Assembly: GCF_000773975.1 (NCBI RefSeq)
Contig: NZ_JRUQ01000027.1
Span: 186,001-250,000 of the forward strand
Origin: Erwinia typographi
GTDB lineage: Bacteria > Pseudomonadota > Gammaproteobacteria > Enterobacterales > Enterobacteriaceae
Reading direction: 5' to 3'
DNA: 64,000 nucleotides
Shown here: one piece after another, positions 26,705-35,820 of the stretch
Position numbering within the stretch: the stretch's first letter is position 1
Layout of the letters: every line of letters starts with the position of its first letter
The notes under the pieces: generated by a model
Databases searched by the model: none
Told to the model about the DNA's origin: nothing
The model's input: only the letters and a program-made list of their open reading frames with translations
Made by a program: the position numbers and the translations under genes

Positions 26705-29002
26705 TTATTCCGTGGCGCTCACTTCGAGGCTGACCAGGCCAATCCCCAGCTTGCGTGCGGCAAAACCATCAATCGCGCCTTCGGCAGTTTCTTCCGGCGC
26801 AGGTGGCAGGATCTCAATGGTTCTGGCCTGTGAAGGATTGCTGAAGTGCAGCTTGACCGTGCTGTCGCCAGCGCTAAGCTTCACCTGCTGCGTTACGTCG
26901 CCCACCCTGAAGGTAAACGGTTGCTGGCTGTTCTTGCCAAATGCCCGTGCGGTAAGCGTCAGGTCGAAGGCCGCAGGCAGCGGTTCCAGATACTGTACGC
27001 TCACCGTTGGCAGCAGGTTCGCGTCAGACCAGCGTCCGCCCCAGGGTTCGATAAACGAGAGGCCGCTGACTTTCTGCACCTGCTTCGGCAGACCCGGCAG
27101 GCCAAACAGTATGCGTTCGGAGGTGTAGCGCAGGTCGTCATCGTTGATTCTCAGACGGGTGACCGCCTGCTGATAGCGATCGTCGCTCCGTTCGCCGGTC
27201 TGCTTAAAGGTGACTTTACCCGGCGTGCTGCCCGACTGAATCTGCCGGATCTGCGGCGGCGAGTTCAGCGTCCCGTCGGCCACGCACAGGCCTGGGTTCA
27301 GCTCCAGCTTCTCGTCCCAGACGTCGCCCATTTTAAAGCAGCGGTCGATCCAGACGAATTTTTCGTCCGGGGCGAATTTCGCCAGTTGCTGCTTCAGCGG
27401 CGCCGCCAGATAGACGTCAAATTTCGGTTCAATCTTGTTGGGCATCACCGACAGCAGCAGCGGCAGCTTAAAGTGCACGCCGGAGAAGCTGAAGGTGTTT
27501 TTATCCGTATCGATAGTGTAATCCGAAATCGCCCTGGGGAAATTCCACATCTTGATGACGTCTGGCTTCCACTCGTTGATTTTATCTTTGATATTCAGAT
27601 AGGTGGCGGCCAACGAGGTGGCGGACAGGCTGCTGCGTCCCAGTCCGATAAAGTTATCGCCGCCCATCGCGTCCAGCACCGTCGCGCCGTTATCGAGCGT
27701 GCTACGCTTCACCGGCAGCACTTTGCTGCTGATGTCGCTCCCGCGCAGCATAAAGAACAGGTCGCTACGGTCATGCTGATTCAAATATTGATAGGCGGTG
27801 TTGTTCATCGCCAGGTGATCCGAGCTGACCACGATGAGGGTATTTTTAAAATACGGCGTTGCCTGAATGCGCTGAATCAGCCGGGCAATATGCTCCTGGC
27901 TACAGGCGACCGCCGCGAAAGATTCGTTGGGTTTGCCGTTATAAGGATAGGTTTTGCGCTGGCAGGTGCGGGAGATAAAGCCGTCGGGATGGTGCGTATC
28001 TACCGTTAATGCGAACAGCGAGAACGGGCGGTTCTGTTTCGCCAGCTCCAGATACTTATCAAACACCACATCCAGCAGCGTGTCGTCATACCAACCCCAG
28101 TCGTTGCGGTAGTTTGGATCTTTAACTACGGACTTCAGCTCGTTATAGCCGAAGAGATGATCGAAACCGTGCGAAGAGAGGAACAGATCCTTGCCGGCGA
28201 AGCTCAGACTTGCGCCCTGATAAAAGTAGTTCTGGTAGCCGGAGGATTTAAGGATATCCCCCAGGCAGACATTCTGCGGATAAAACGTTGAAAGGGAGCT
28301 TGAGGCGTTGCCGTCAAACGGCGCGAACAGTGGAATGCCGCACTGGGAGGCGACCATCCCGGCGATGGTATATTCCGTACCCGGCAGCTGTTCGGTATTG
28401 CTGAAGTCGTAAGAAGTATTTTTAATCTGGGTCAGTTCAGGGGCCAGTTGCGGGAAGGCTTTCTCATCAAAATAGGTGCGTTCCAGACTTTCGGCATAAA
28501 TATACACCAGATTAGGTTTATCTCCGCGGATCTGCTTGCCCGGCACCTTAAAATGCGTGTAAAAATCGGAGCTGCCGCTGCCCACCTGGGATTTGATCAG
28601 GCTACTGACCTGCTGATATGCCGGCGTGGTTTTAATTGATGCCAGCGCCAGAATCACCGCCAGCAGGCTGTAAAGCTGGCTGGCACGATGGCCTTTGCGC
28701 AGGCGAAGTAGCCACGACAAAAAGGCAAACAGCAAAATAAGACAGACAATGAGCCCAACGGCAGGGAGAATATATTTGCTGATACCGGCGCCGCTCAGGC
28801 TGCTGGTAATAGTATAAATGACCGCATCATTGATCCCTTCGCCGGTAAAGTAATTACTCGCCAGCATTGATGCGTTGAGAATAATATAAATGCCAAGAAA
28901 CAGCAGGATCGCGGAGAACCATATTTTGTTTCTGCCAGCTTTCCAGCTGTAAAGTGAAACCGAAGCAATAAACAGTATAAGTGAGAGCAATTCTGAACCC
29001 AT
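26705..29002 (-). CDS. opgB: Phosphoglycerol transferase I
   Basis: The 765-residue protein (E. coli OpgB is of nearly this length) has N-terminal membrane helices (first about 105 residues). It then has a periplasmic alkaline-phosphatase/sulfatase-like domain (YIYAESLERTYFDE, FYPQNVCLGDILKSSGYQNYF, DTHHPDGF, VVSSDHLAMNN) and a C-terminal extension. It transfers phosphoglycerol from phosphatidylglycerol to osmoregulated periplasmic glucans. Confidence 0.95.
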   Translation of the reverse strand: MGSELLSLILFIASVSLYSWKAGRNKIWFSAILLFLGIYIILNASMLASNYFTGEGINDAVIYTITSSLSGAGISKYILPAVGLIVCLILLFAFLSWLLRLRKGHRASQLYSLLAVILALASIKTTPAYQQVSSLIKSQVGSGSSDFYTHFKVPGKQIRGDKPNLVYIYAESLERTYFDEKAFPQLAPELTQIKNTSYDFSNTEQLPGTEYTIAGMVASQCGIPLFAPFDGNASSSLSTFYPQNVCLGDILKSSGYQNYFYQGASLSFAGKDLFLSSHGFDHLFGYNELKSVVKDPNYRNDWGWYDDTLLDVVFDKYLELAKQNRPFSLFALTVDTHHPDGFISRTCQRKTYPYNGKPNESFAAVACSQEHIARLIQRIQATPYFKNTLIVVSSDHLAMNNTAYQYLNQHDRSDLFFMLRGSDISSKVLPVKRSTLDNGATVLDAMGGDNFIGLGRSSLSATSLAATYLNIKDKINEWKPDVIKMWNFPRAISDYTIDTDKNTFSFSGVHFKLPLLLSVMPNKIEPKFDVYLAAPLKQQLAKFAPDEKFVWIDRCFKMGDVWDEKLELNPGLCVADGTLNSPPQIRQIQSGSTPGKVTFKQTGERSDDRYQQAVTRLRINDDDLRYTSERILFGLPGLPKQVQKVSGLSFIEPWGGRWSDANLLPTVSVQYLEPLPAAFDLTLTARAFGKNSQQPFTFRVGDVTQQVKLSAGDSTVKLHFSNPSQARTIEILPPAPEETAEGAIDGFAARKLGIGLVSLEVSATE

Positions 29003-29363
29003 GAGTGGTTTTTATCCTCAGGCTGGCGCAATCCCTGCCCTGTGCCGGTGAAAGTTGTGGTCAGATCTGCGATGAATGGGCCAATTTAGCGCAGCGAATT
29101 ATCTCTGGCAATATCCCGGAGTCCGTAATGGCGCGTTCGGTTCAGCTTTTTATTACATTTCGTTTAACCTGCGTTTAATTTTTCATGAACTCAGCGGCAT
29201 TAACATTAATCAGCCCGGCAGGGAACGTCGGCCTGAAGAAGGGAATTTCGTTGAATTTGCTGAAAAATGAGGGCTCGGGCGGCAAACCACCGCTGTAATT
29301 GTGCAGTTAATTTAATGTTTTTTCCCGCGTCTCAATCTGGCGATGAGTTGCCAAAATTCAGAT
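29003..29363. other. Intergenic region opgB / kinase
   Basis: About 360 bases upstream of opgB and downstream of the minus-strand kinase operon. It contains AT-rich blocks (29140-29200, 29300-29320) that could hold the opgB promoter. No gene, repeat or terminator with a T run was recognised. Confidence 0.45.
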
Positions 29364-30872
29364 TTAAATCACATTTTGCTGTGCATGTTCATTCAGTTCT
29401 TCATGCCACAGGCTGTCCATCGCCAGCTCCAGCTTTTTAAAAAGCCGGTAGCGCGGCTCATGGAATGCCTGCCGAAGCGGATCGGGCTGGAGCACGGTCG
29501 GATTCAGTTTTACGGCCTGCACCACGCCTTCCGCGAGGCTCGACCAGACGCCCACACCGACGCCTGCACAAATCGCCGCGCCCAGCGCCCCCGTCTCCTT
29601 GCATTCCGCTACCTGAATCGGGATACCCAGCACGTCGGCAAACATCTGCGGCCAGACGCAGCTGCGGGTGGCCCCGCCGGAGAGCGTCGCGGAGGTGAAA
29701 GGCAGCCCGGCGGCCCGCAGGCGATCGATATGCGCGCGATGAGCAAAGGTTACCCCTTCAAACAGCGCAAACAGCATATCCGCGCGGGTATGCCAGCCGC
29801 TTAGCCCGTAGAAGCCCGCCTTGGCCGGCTCCTCTTTTCGCCCTGAGTAAAGGTAGGGATGGTAGACCGGCAGATGGGCATCCGGCACCACCTGAGCAAC
29901 CAGATCGCTGCTGCGTTCCGCTCCGCTGCCGCCGCGCCCGTCGGCAAACTCACGGACGAACCAGTCAAGGTTGGCCGCAGAGGTGGCGCTGGCCTCAATC
30001 GCCATATAGCGATCGCGTTCAATCAGGGAATTCATAAAGACTGGCCGCAGGTAATCTGGCCGGGCCACCACTACCTGATTAATGCTCCAGGTTCCCGCCA
30101 CAATGGAGGCTTCGCCAGGCGCGACCACGCCCGATCCCACCGCGCTGGCGACCACATCAAAAATACCGGCAACTACCGGAATCCCTGTGGGCAGACCGGT
30201 CAGCCGCGCGGCCTGCGCCGTCACTTGTCCGACAACGTCGCAGGATTCATGCAGGGGAGGAAGCAGAGGGAGAGCGTCGGCCAGCTCATAAAGCGCCAGC
30301 AGCGCCTCGCTGTAACCGCGAACGCCGTGGTCGATCAGCCCGGCTCCGGCAGCATCGGAAAAGTCAGCGCTTACTTCGCCGCACAAAAAATGGGTAATCA
30401 CATCTTTGGCACAGAGAATGTGGCCTGCGCGCTGATACGTCGCCACGTCAAAACGCTTCAGCCAGCTCAGCAGCACCGGCGTGGAGCTGGCCCAGACTTT
30501 TTGCAGCGAACGCGCATAAATAGCGGCGGCGGCCCCGCTCTGTTCAAGCTCATGCACCCGCCCGGCGGCCCGGTTGTCCACGGACTGAATGCCGATCAGC
30601 GGCTGCTGGTGGCGATCCAGCGCGTACAATCCGTTACCGTGGCCTGCGGCTCCCACGGCGATCACCTGCGCTTCCGGCATCTGCGCCAGGCAGCTGCGGA
30701 TCGCGGCGGTAACACTCTGCCAGACCTCGGCTATCGGCCGTTCAGCGTAGCCGGGCTGCGGCTGGAGAGTCTCGCCAGCACAGCTGGCGACGGCGCGAAC
30801 GGTGCCGTCCAGATCGAACAGCACCGCTTTTATCATGGTGTTTCCGGCATCAATGCCCAGCAGCTGACTCAT
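29364..30872 (-). CDS. FGGY-family carbohydrate kinase, LyxK-like
   Basis: I chose the ATG at 30872 (GGAG 6 bases upstream); the ATG one codon earlier is possible. The 502-residue product has GIDAGNTMIKA (phosphate loop, near 5), PQPGYAERPIAEVW, a catalytic-type Asp segment (IFDVVASAVGSG) and the C-terminal FGGY signature region (SGGATRSCVWPQMFADVLG). From memory it is closest to L-xylulose kinase LyxK. In the operon with an aldolase and a GlpD-like dehydrogenase it probably phosphorylates a sugar or polyol. Confidence 0.87.
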   Translation of the reverse strand: MSQLLGIDAGNTMIKAVLFDLDGTVRAVASCAGETLQPQPGYAERPIAEVWQSVTAAIRSCLAQMPEAQVIAVGAAGHGNGLYALDRHQQPLIGIQSVDNRAAGRVHELEQSGAAAAIYARSLQKVWASSTPVLLSWLKRFDVATYQRAGHILCAKDVITHFLCGEVSADFSDAAGAGLIDHGVRGYSEALLALYELADALPLLPPLHESCDVVGQVTAQAARLTGLPTGIPVVAGIFDVVASAVGSGVVAPGEASIVAGTWSINQVVVARPDYLRPVFMNSLIERDRYMAIEASATSAANLDWFVREFADGRGGSGAERSSDLVAQVVPDAHLPVYHPYLYSGRKEEPAKAGFYGLSGWHTRADMLFALFEGVTFAHRAHIDRLRAAGLPFTSATLSGGATRSCVWPQMFADVLGIPIQVAECKETGALGAAICAGVGVGVWSSLAEGVVQAVKLNPTVLQPDPLRQAFHEPRYRLFKKLELAMDSLWHEELNEHAQQNVI

Positions 30873-30885
30873 CATCGTCTCCGTT

Positions 30886-31731
30886 TTATTCTGCGCGCTG
30901 ATAGCGTTCCAGCGCTTCCTGACCACTGACGCCCTGGTGAATAATCGCCATCAGCGCAGCCACGACGCGGGCAGGGTTGTCGTGTTGGTAAACGTTCCGG
31001 CCATACACCATGCCGGATGCCCCCTGAGCCATCAGCGCGGCACTTTTGTTCAGCACGCCTGCCAGCTCGCCCTTGCCGCCGCCGCGAACCAGCGTCGGAC
31101 AGCGGGCGGCTTCAACCACGCGATGAAACTCTTCCACCCGATCCGTGGGATCGACCTTAATAATGTCCGCACCGAGTTCACGAGCCAGCCGGACCAGCGG
31201 CACCATTTTCTCCACGTCGCCCAGCGAGCCATAGGCCGCTCCCTGACCGGCCGGAGCCATAACCAGCGGCTCGATCATCAGCGGCATCGCGTAGCGCTCA
31301 CAGGCGTGGCGCAGGCGACCAATGTTCTCAACGCACTGGCGAAAAATCCCCGGCTCGTCGGGGATCAGGTAGAGGTTGACCACCACGGCGGCGGCATCCA
31401 TTTGCAGCGCGGCAAGGATCGGGTCATCCGGGTTGTGCAAAACTGCCCACATCTCGCGGTGACGGGCGGCGTTATAGGCATTGCCCACGTCAGTACGCAG
31501 CACCAGCGCCGGTTTTTGTCGCTGGGGTAACTGCTGGAGCAGATCGGCCTGGCCGTAGTTCACCTGAATGGCGTCCGGCTGGGCCGTCACCAGGCTCTGC
31601 ATTACGCTGGCAATATCTTCCAGCCCGATTAAAAAGTCCGGCTCGTTGGCGATACCGTGGTCGATGGCGACATCCAGGCATTTCCCCTGGTTAAAGAGGC
31701 GGTTAAGCCTCACTTTCTGACTGGCTGACAT
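30886..31731 (-). CDS. Class I aldolase, DhnA/LsrF family
   Basis: The 281-residue (beta/alpha)8 protein has AIDHG near 22-26 and the Schiff-base lysine Lys192 in ADIIKVDPTDR, followed by VRGGGKGE (phosphate-binding). The family contains class I fructose-bisphosphate aldolase FbaB and LsrF. It overlaps the upstream dehydrogenase gene by 29 bp and is followed after 13 bp by the kinase. Cleavage of a keto-sugar phosphate made by the two partner enzymes is the likely role. Confidence 0.86.
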   Translation of the reverse strand: MSASQKVRLNRLFNQGKCLDVAIDHGIANEPDFLIGLEDIASVMQSLVTAQPDAIQVNYGQADLLQQLPQRQKPALVLRTDVGNAYNAARHREMWAVLHNPDDPILAALQMDAAAVVVNLYLIPDEPGIFRQCVENIGRLRHACERYAMPLMIEPLVMAPAGQGAAYGSLGDVEKMVPLVRLARELGADIIKVDPTDRVEEFHRVVEAARCPTLVRGGGKGELAGVLNKSAALMAQGASGMVYGRNVYQHDNPARVVAALMAIIHQGVSGQEALERYQRAE

Positions 31732-33481
31732 GACAGGATTCCTTATTCATCTCCACGGGATAAAGCCTGCCAAGCCCGTGAAGGGCGGCAAGACGTGAAA
31801 GGGTGTCGGTGAGGTGCTGCGCAGATTTTTCGGGCGACCAGCCGCGATCCTCTGCCAGCAGCGCGTTCACTTCCGCCATCAGCGGCAGGGTGAGCTGCCC
31901 GCTGATGGCGAGGGGCGTACGGCGAACCAGCAGGTCTTCCAGCGTTTGTACCTGCTCATGCCGGATCAGAAAGCGCAGCTCGTTCTGGCTCCAGTCTGGC
32001 TGGGCGTGCAGCGGATGGTCCGGCTGAAGGCGCATAAAGTTCATCACCGCCTGGGCGCGCGTGCCGTAGCGCGAAACCAGCTGGGACACGCGGGTTTGCG
32101 AAACCCCGTATTCGCTGCTCAGCGCCTTCAGCCAGCCGGGCTTGCGTGTCGCGCTGGGGAAGTCCCGGCCGCCGCCAATCGCCAGATCGGCGGTGCTGAC
32201 CTTGCGCTGTTCACCCAGCAGCTTCAGCACTCTGTCGGCGGCCTCTTCGCCAAACTGGCGGAAGGTGGTCCATTTGCCGCCGACCAGGCACAGCGTGGTG
32301 AAATCCCGACCGGCCAGCGGCGGGAGCAGCACCAGCGAGTGGTTACGCGAGATGCTGCCGTTGCTGGCGGCATGGCTGGCAGGCAGCGGACGCACGCCGC
32401 TAAAGGTGTACAGCACGTCCTCTTCTTTGATAGTCAGGTGCGGGAAGACAAAGCGCAGCGAATCCAGAATGTAGCTCTGCTCATCTTTTTCACAGACCAC
32501 GTCATCGGGGTTATCCACGCGGATATCAGTGGAGCCAACCAGCACGTTGCCGTACCACGGGAACATGATGCAAACGCGGCCTTCCTGGTTCTCGTAGTAA
32601 ACCATCTCGCCATCCAGCATTTGCAGGAGTGCCGGGCAGTGCAGGATCAGATGAGAGCCTTTGGTGCCGCCAATCAGCTTGCGCTCCGGCAGCGATTCGC
32701 TCAGCGTGCCGTTCAGCCGGTCAATCCAGGCGCCGGTGGCGTTAACCACTACGTGAGCTTTCAGCGAGAAGGTTTCCCCCCTTAAGGTATCGCGCAGGGT
32801 GATCTTTTCGCCGTCGCACTGCTCAACGCTGAGGTAATTCAGCGCCAGAGCCGCCGGTTCCGCGCGCTCGGCGTCTTCAATCAGCTCAAAGCCCAGCCGT
32901 TCAGGGGCCGCAATCCACGCGTCGTAATAGGCTGCGCTGCATTTCACCCAGTCGGCGAAGCCCGGCCAGCGCTGACGGGTCTGCGGCTGATTGTGTAGCT
33001 GGTGTTTGGGCATGTTGCCAAAGCGGCGCGACCAGGCGTCGTAAAGCGTCAGGCCGGTTTTAATCACCAGCGCGCCGCGGCGGCTTGGCTTTTCGGTCAG
33101 GCGCAGAAAGCGTTTTCCGGCATTGAGCAGGCCGCCGCCCCAGCTGTCAATCGGCACGGTCGTGCGCAGCGGAGCGACATAATGAGGCGCGTTTTTCAGC
33201 AGCCGATCGCGTTCCCGGACCGACTCTTTAACCAGAGAAAACTCGCCGGTCTCCAGATAGCGTAAGCCGCCGTGGATCATTCGCGAGAGCGCCCCGCTGG
33301 CAGCCTGGCACCAGTCGCCTTTTTCCACCATCACCACCGGGATACCCTGTAGGGCCAGCTCGCGAAACGTGCTGATGCCGTTGATGCCGCCGCCAACGAT
33401 CAGCACTGGCGTACGAGGTATCTGCCGGAGTCGGGCCAGCCTTGCCTCGCGATCGTCGGATCTGCTGCTCTCAGATGCCAT
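31703..33481 (-). CDS. GlpD-like FAD-dependent alditol-phosphate dehydrogenase
   Basis: The 592-residue protein has the FAD motif VGGGINGIS (about 29-37) and the GlpD hallmark ASGALSRMIHGGLRYLE. It also has NATGAWIDR, HLILHCPALL and the C-terminal helical domain (LVSRYGTRAQAVM). It is about 90 residues longer than typical GlpD. It is the first gene of the operon with the aldolase and kinase and is divergent from a porin. It could oxidise a phosphorylated polyol other than glycerol 3-phosphate. Confidence 0.87.
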   Translation of the reverse strand: MASESSRSDDREARLARLRQIPRTPVLIVGGGINGISTFRELALQGIPVVMVEKGDWCQAASGALSRMIHGGLRYLETGEFSLVKESVRERDRLLKNAPHYVAPLRTTVPIDSWGGGLLNAGKRFLRLTEKPSRRGALVIKTGLTLYDAWSRRFGNMPKHQLHNQPQTRQRWPGFADWVKCSAAYYDAWIAAPERLGFELIEDAERAEPAALALNYLSVEQCDGEKITLRDTLRGETFSLKAHVVVNATGAWIDRLNGTLSESLPERKLIGGTKGSHLILHCPALLQMLDGEMVYYENQEGRVCIMFPWYGNVLVGSTDIRVDNPDDVVCEKDEQSYILDSLRFVFPHLTIKEEDVLYTFSGVRPLPASHAASNGSISRNHSLVLLPPLAGRDFTTLCLVGGKWTTFRQFGEEAADRVLKLLGEQRKVSTADLAIGGGRDFPSATRKPGWLKALSSEYGVSQTRVSQLVSRYGTRAQAVMNFMRLQPDHPLHAQPDWSQNELRFLIRHEQVQTLEDLLVRRTPLAISGQLTLPLMAEVNALLAEDRGWSPEKSAQHLTDTLSRLAALHGLGRLYPVEMNKESCHVSQSESEA

Positions 33482-33799
33482 GCTTGCCTCCTTTATTCTT
33501 TGCTTTTTGAGGTATAGCCAGGCAGCAACAGAACACCACCTTATTGTTGCAAAAGTGTTAACCAGAACGGTTTTGGCTCAGGGAGAGTCACGGTGTGAAA
33601 ATCGTGACCGGTGGATGACATAAGTCAAATACAGCACAAAATAGCCATATTCGTGTGAAAGTGCGTCTGAATACATATTTCCTTAAAAATTCCGTCAGCC
33701 AAATAGCACAAAACGGTCATGTTAATACACATTTTGTCATCCTTCCCAGGCTACTATCATCCGCGCTAAATGTGTGATTATTCTTCTCAGGGATACAAA
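33482..33799. promoter_or_regulatory. Divergent promoter region with repeated operator-like motif
   Basis: This 318-bp region between the GlpD-like gene and the porin contains two near-direct repeats, CAAATACAGCACAAAATAGC (33626-33645) and CAAATAGCACAAAACGGT (33700-33717). Each is followed by a CAT and by AATACA(C/T)ATTT-like sequence further on. Their spacing is about 70 bp. They look like binding sites for one regulator controlling both sides. Confidence 0.5.
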
Positions 33800-34951
33800 A
33801 TGTTAACAAAAACGCGCGCTTTATCCCGGGCCATTGGTCTGGGTCTGCTGGTCGGCAGTGCTTCGTTTGCCGCCCATGCGGAAATCACTCTCCTGAAACA
33901 GGACCCGCAGGCCGGCGATCCGCTTAGCCGCCTGAACTTCACCGTGGGCGGCAGCATCCGTCCGCAGTTCAACAACATGACCGGCGCCAGCGACAACGGC
34001 TCTTACAAGCGTAACGGCTTTGACGGCGGGACTCGTTTCCGCTTCGCGGCTGATTACTACCTGTTTGATGACGTGAGTTGGATCGGCTACTACGAACTCG
34101 GCGTGAATATTCCAGCGGTCTTCAGCTGGGATAATCACTATGCTGACGGGGCGAACAACACCACCCGTCGTATGCTGTACACCGGGTTCAAAAGTAAGAC
34201 CTGGGGCCAGCTGACCTACGGCCAGCAGAACAGCGTCTACTACGACGTGGTGGGGGCTAAAACCGATATCTGGGATTACGACATGCTCGCCCAGGCACCG
34301 GGCAACGGCATTAACGGAGATTACGACGGTTCCTACCGTTCACGTAACATGCTGAAGTATAAAAACAGCTTCGGCGATACGGATATTTATGCTTCTTATC
34401 TGTTTGATGATAATGAGTATCTGCCGGGTAACGGTCTGCGCTATAAGCGTCAGGGCGGCGGATCGCTGGGCGTGGATTACCATATCACCAAAGATTTGAC
34501 CTGGGGCACGGCGTGGAACTATACCCGCGCTGAGATGCGCGATCATGGCAATGACGAGTCGAAGTCTTACGATCAAAACATCTACGGAACGGCTCTGACC
34601 TGGAAACCTGATAACTGGACCTTCAGCTTCGGCGGCGGCTACTACCAGAACTTCCTGACCACCAAAAAGGTCGACGTGGATAACTACTTCGCGGGCGATG
34701 CGTGGGGGATTGAATATCTGGCCGGTTATACCATTCCGGTTGGTCAGTACGCGCTGAAGTCGGTAATGCCTTACTTTATGGGTGACCGTCTGGAATACAT
34801 CAACGACCGCAATTATCAGCGTATCGATAACGGCGTCGGCGTGTCCTTCCAGTTGGATTACGGCTTCCGCGTTGACTATGAGCACGTCTTTACGTCAAGC
34901 ACCGACAATCTGGGTGATATGAACCTGGTGCGCCTGCGCTACGACTTCTGA
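33800..34951 (+). CDS. Outer-membrane porin
   Basis: I chose the ATG at 33800 after the CAGGGA region; it gives a Sec signal (residues 1-28, ending SFAAHA). The 383-residue protein has alternating aromatic strands (RFRFAADYYLFDDVSWIGYYELG, FKSKTWGQLTYGQQNSVYYD) and ends in LRYDF with a terminal Phe, the outer-membrane assembly signal. It belongs to the Gram-negative porin group. Lying opposite the kinase/aldolase/dehydrogenase operon, it may admit the same substrate. Confidence 0.88.
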   Translation: MLTKTRALSRAIGLGLLVGSASFAAHAEITLLKQDPQAGDPLSRLNFTVGGSIRPQFNNMTGASDNGSYKRNGFDGGTRFRFAADYYLFDDVSWIGYYELGVNIPAVFSWDNHYADGANNTTRRMLYTGFKSKTWGQLTYGQQNSVYYDVVGAKTDIWDYDMLAQAPGNGINGDYDGSYRSRNMLKYKNSFGDTDIYASYLFDDNEYLPGNGLRYKRQGGGSLGVDYHITKDLTWGTAWNYTRAEMRDHGNDESKSYDQNIYGTALTWKPDNWTFSFGGGYYQNFLTTKKVDVDNYFAGDAWGIEYLAGYTIPVGQYALKSVMPYFMGDRLEYINDRNYQRIDNGVGVSFQLDYGFRVDYEHVFTSSTDNLGDMNLVRLRYDF

Positions 34952-34981
34952 TTTTTCTTTCCCCGTTTGAGGAAAGTAGCG

Positions 34982-35010
34982 ACGCCCCGGCCTGTGCCGG
35001 GGCGTTTTTT
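34982..35010. terminator. Rho-independent terminator after porin
   Basis: Perfect 10-bp stem (ACGCCCCGGC / GCCGGGGCGT) with loop CTGT followed by six T residues (35005-35010). It lies 30 bases after the porin stop and touches the end of the converging regulator gene. Confidence 0.92.
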
Positions 35011-35674
35011 ATTCGGCAGGAATGCCGACCGTCCCTTCCTTGAAAAACAGCCGCTGGGTCATACAGATCGACAGGATATGCGCGTCTTCCTCGCTGAGCG
35101 AAATAAACGCATGGGGCATGGTGCTGTCGATATAGGCACTGTCCCCGGTCTCCAGACGCAGCGGGGCATACCAGGCGGTGTGCAGTTCGGTGACGCCCTG
35201 GGTGACATAAATAAACTCTTCCCCTTCATGGCTCGACCACTCTGCTTTGGCAGGCACCTTGCGCGCTTTGATCTGCATAATCAGTGGGATCATTCCCTTA
35301 TGGGTCAGCTCTGCCGAATGCACGTTATAGCCGTAGTTATCGGTGGTGAAAGCCAGACCTTCTCCCGCCCGCGTAAAGGTGCGGCGGCCGGAAATGGGCG
35401 GTACTGCCGGGGTAAGGGGCGCTTCAACCGGTCGCTGGGCGCTGAACAGCTCGCCAAAGCTCAAATGATAGGCATTGGCGATTTTCACCAGCGTGTCAAA
35501 CGAGGCGGAAACCTGACCGTTTTCAATTTTTGACAGGGTGGAGATCGACAGACCGCTGCTCTCTGCAACCTGCTCTAACGTCCATTGTCGCGCCTGGCGC
35601 AGCGATTTGATCCGGTTACCGAAATCGGACTCGGTAGGTAACGCTTCTTTTACGTCCTGGTGACTCTTCGCCAT
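35009..35674 (-). CDS. XRE-family regulator with C-terminal cupin domain
   Basis: I chose the ATG at 35674 (MAKSHQD), which gives 221 residues. Residues 18-75 form the helix-turn-helix (LRQARQWTLEQVAESSGLSI, STLSKIENGQVSASFDTLVKIA). Residues 140-215 form a cupin barrel (EWSSHEGEEFIYVTQG, GDSAYIDSTMPHAFIS). PuuR/SutR-type regulators share this layout and often sense amines or amino acids. It is divergent from the MlrC gene (146 bp apart), so it likely controls the operon at 35821-45309. Confidence 0.88.
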   Translation of the reverse strand: MAKSHQDVKEALPTESDFGNRIKSLRQARQWTLEQVAESSGLSISTLSKIENGQVSASFDTLVKIANAYHLSFGELFSAQRPVEAPLTPAVPPISGRRTFTRAGEGLAFTTDNYGYNVHSAELTHKGMIPLIMQIKARKVPAKAEWSSHEGEEFIYVTQGVTELHTAWYAPLRLETGDSAYIDSTMPHAFISLSEEDAHILSICMTQRLFFKEGTVGIPAE

Positions 35675-35820
35675 GCTTGTTTCCCACTTCTGCTCTGATC
35701 CCACAGGCAGTGTACCTGAATTTTCGTGCATCGCGTGTCGTTTTTATCATAAGAAAAACATTTTTTACTAAAAGAAAATGTGGCGTAGGATGTGAAAAAA
35801 ATCTGCGGAGACTGACGATC

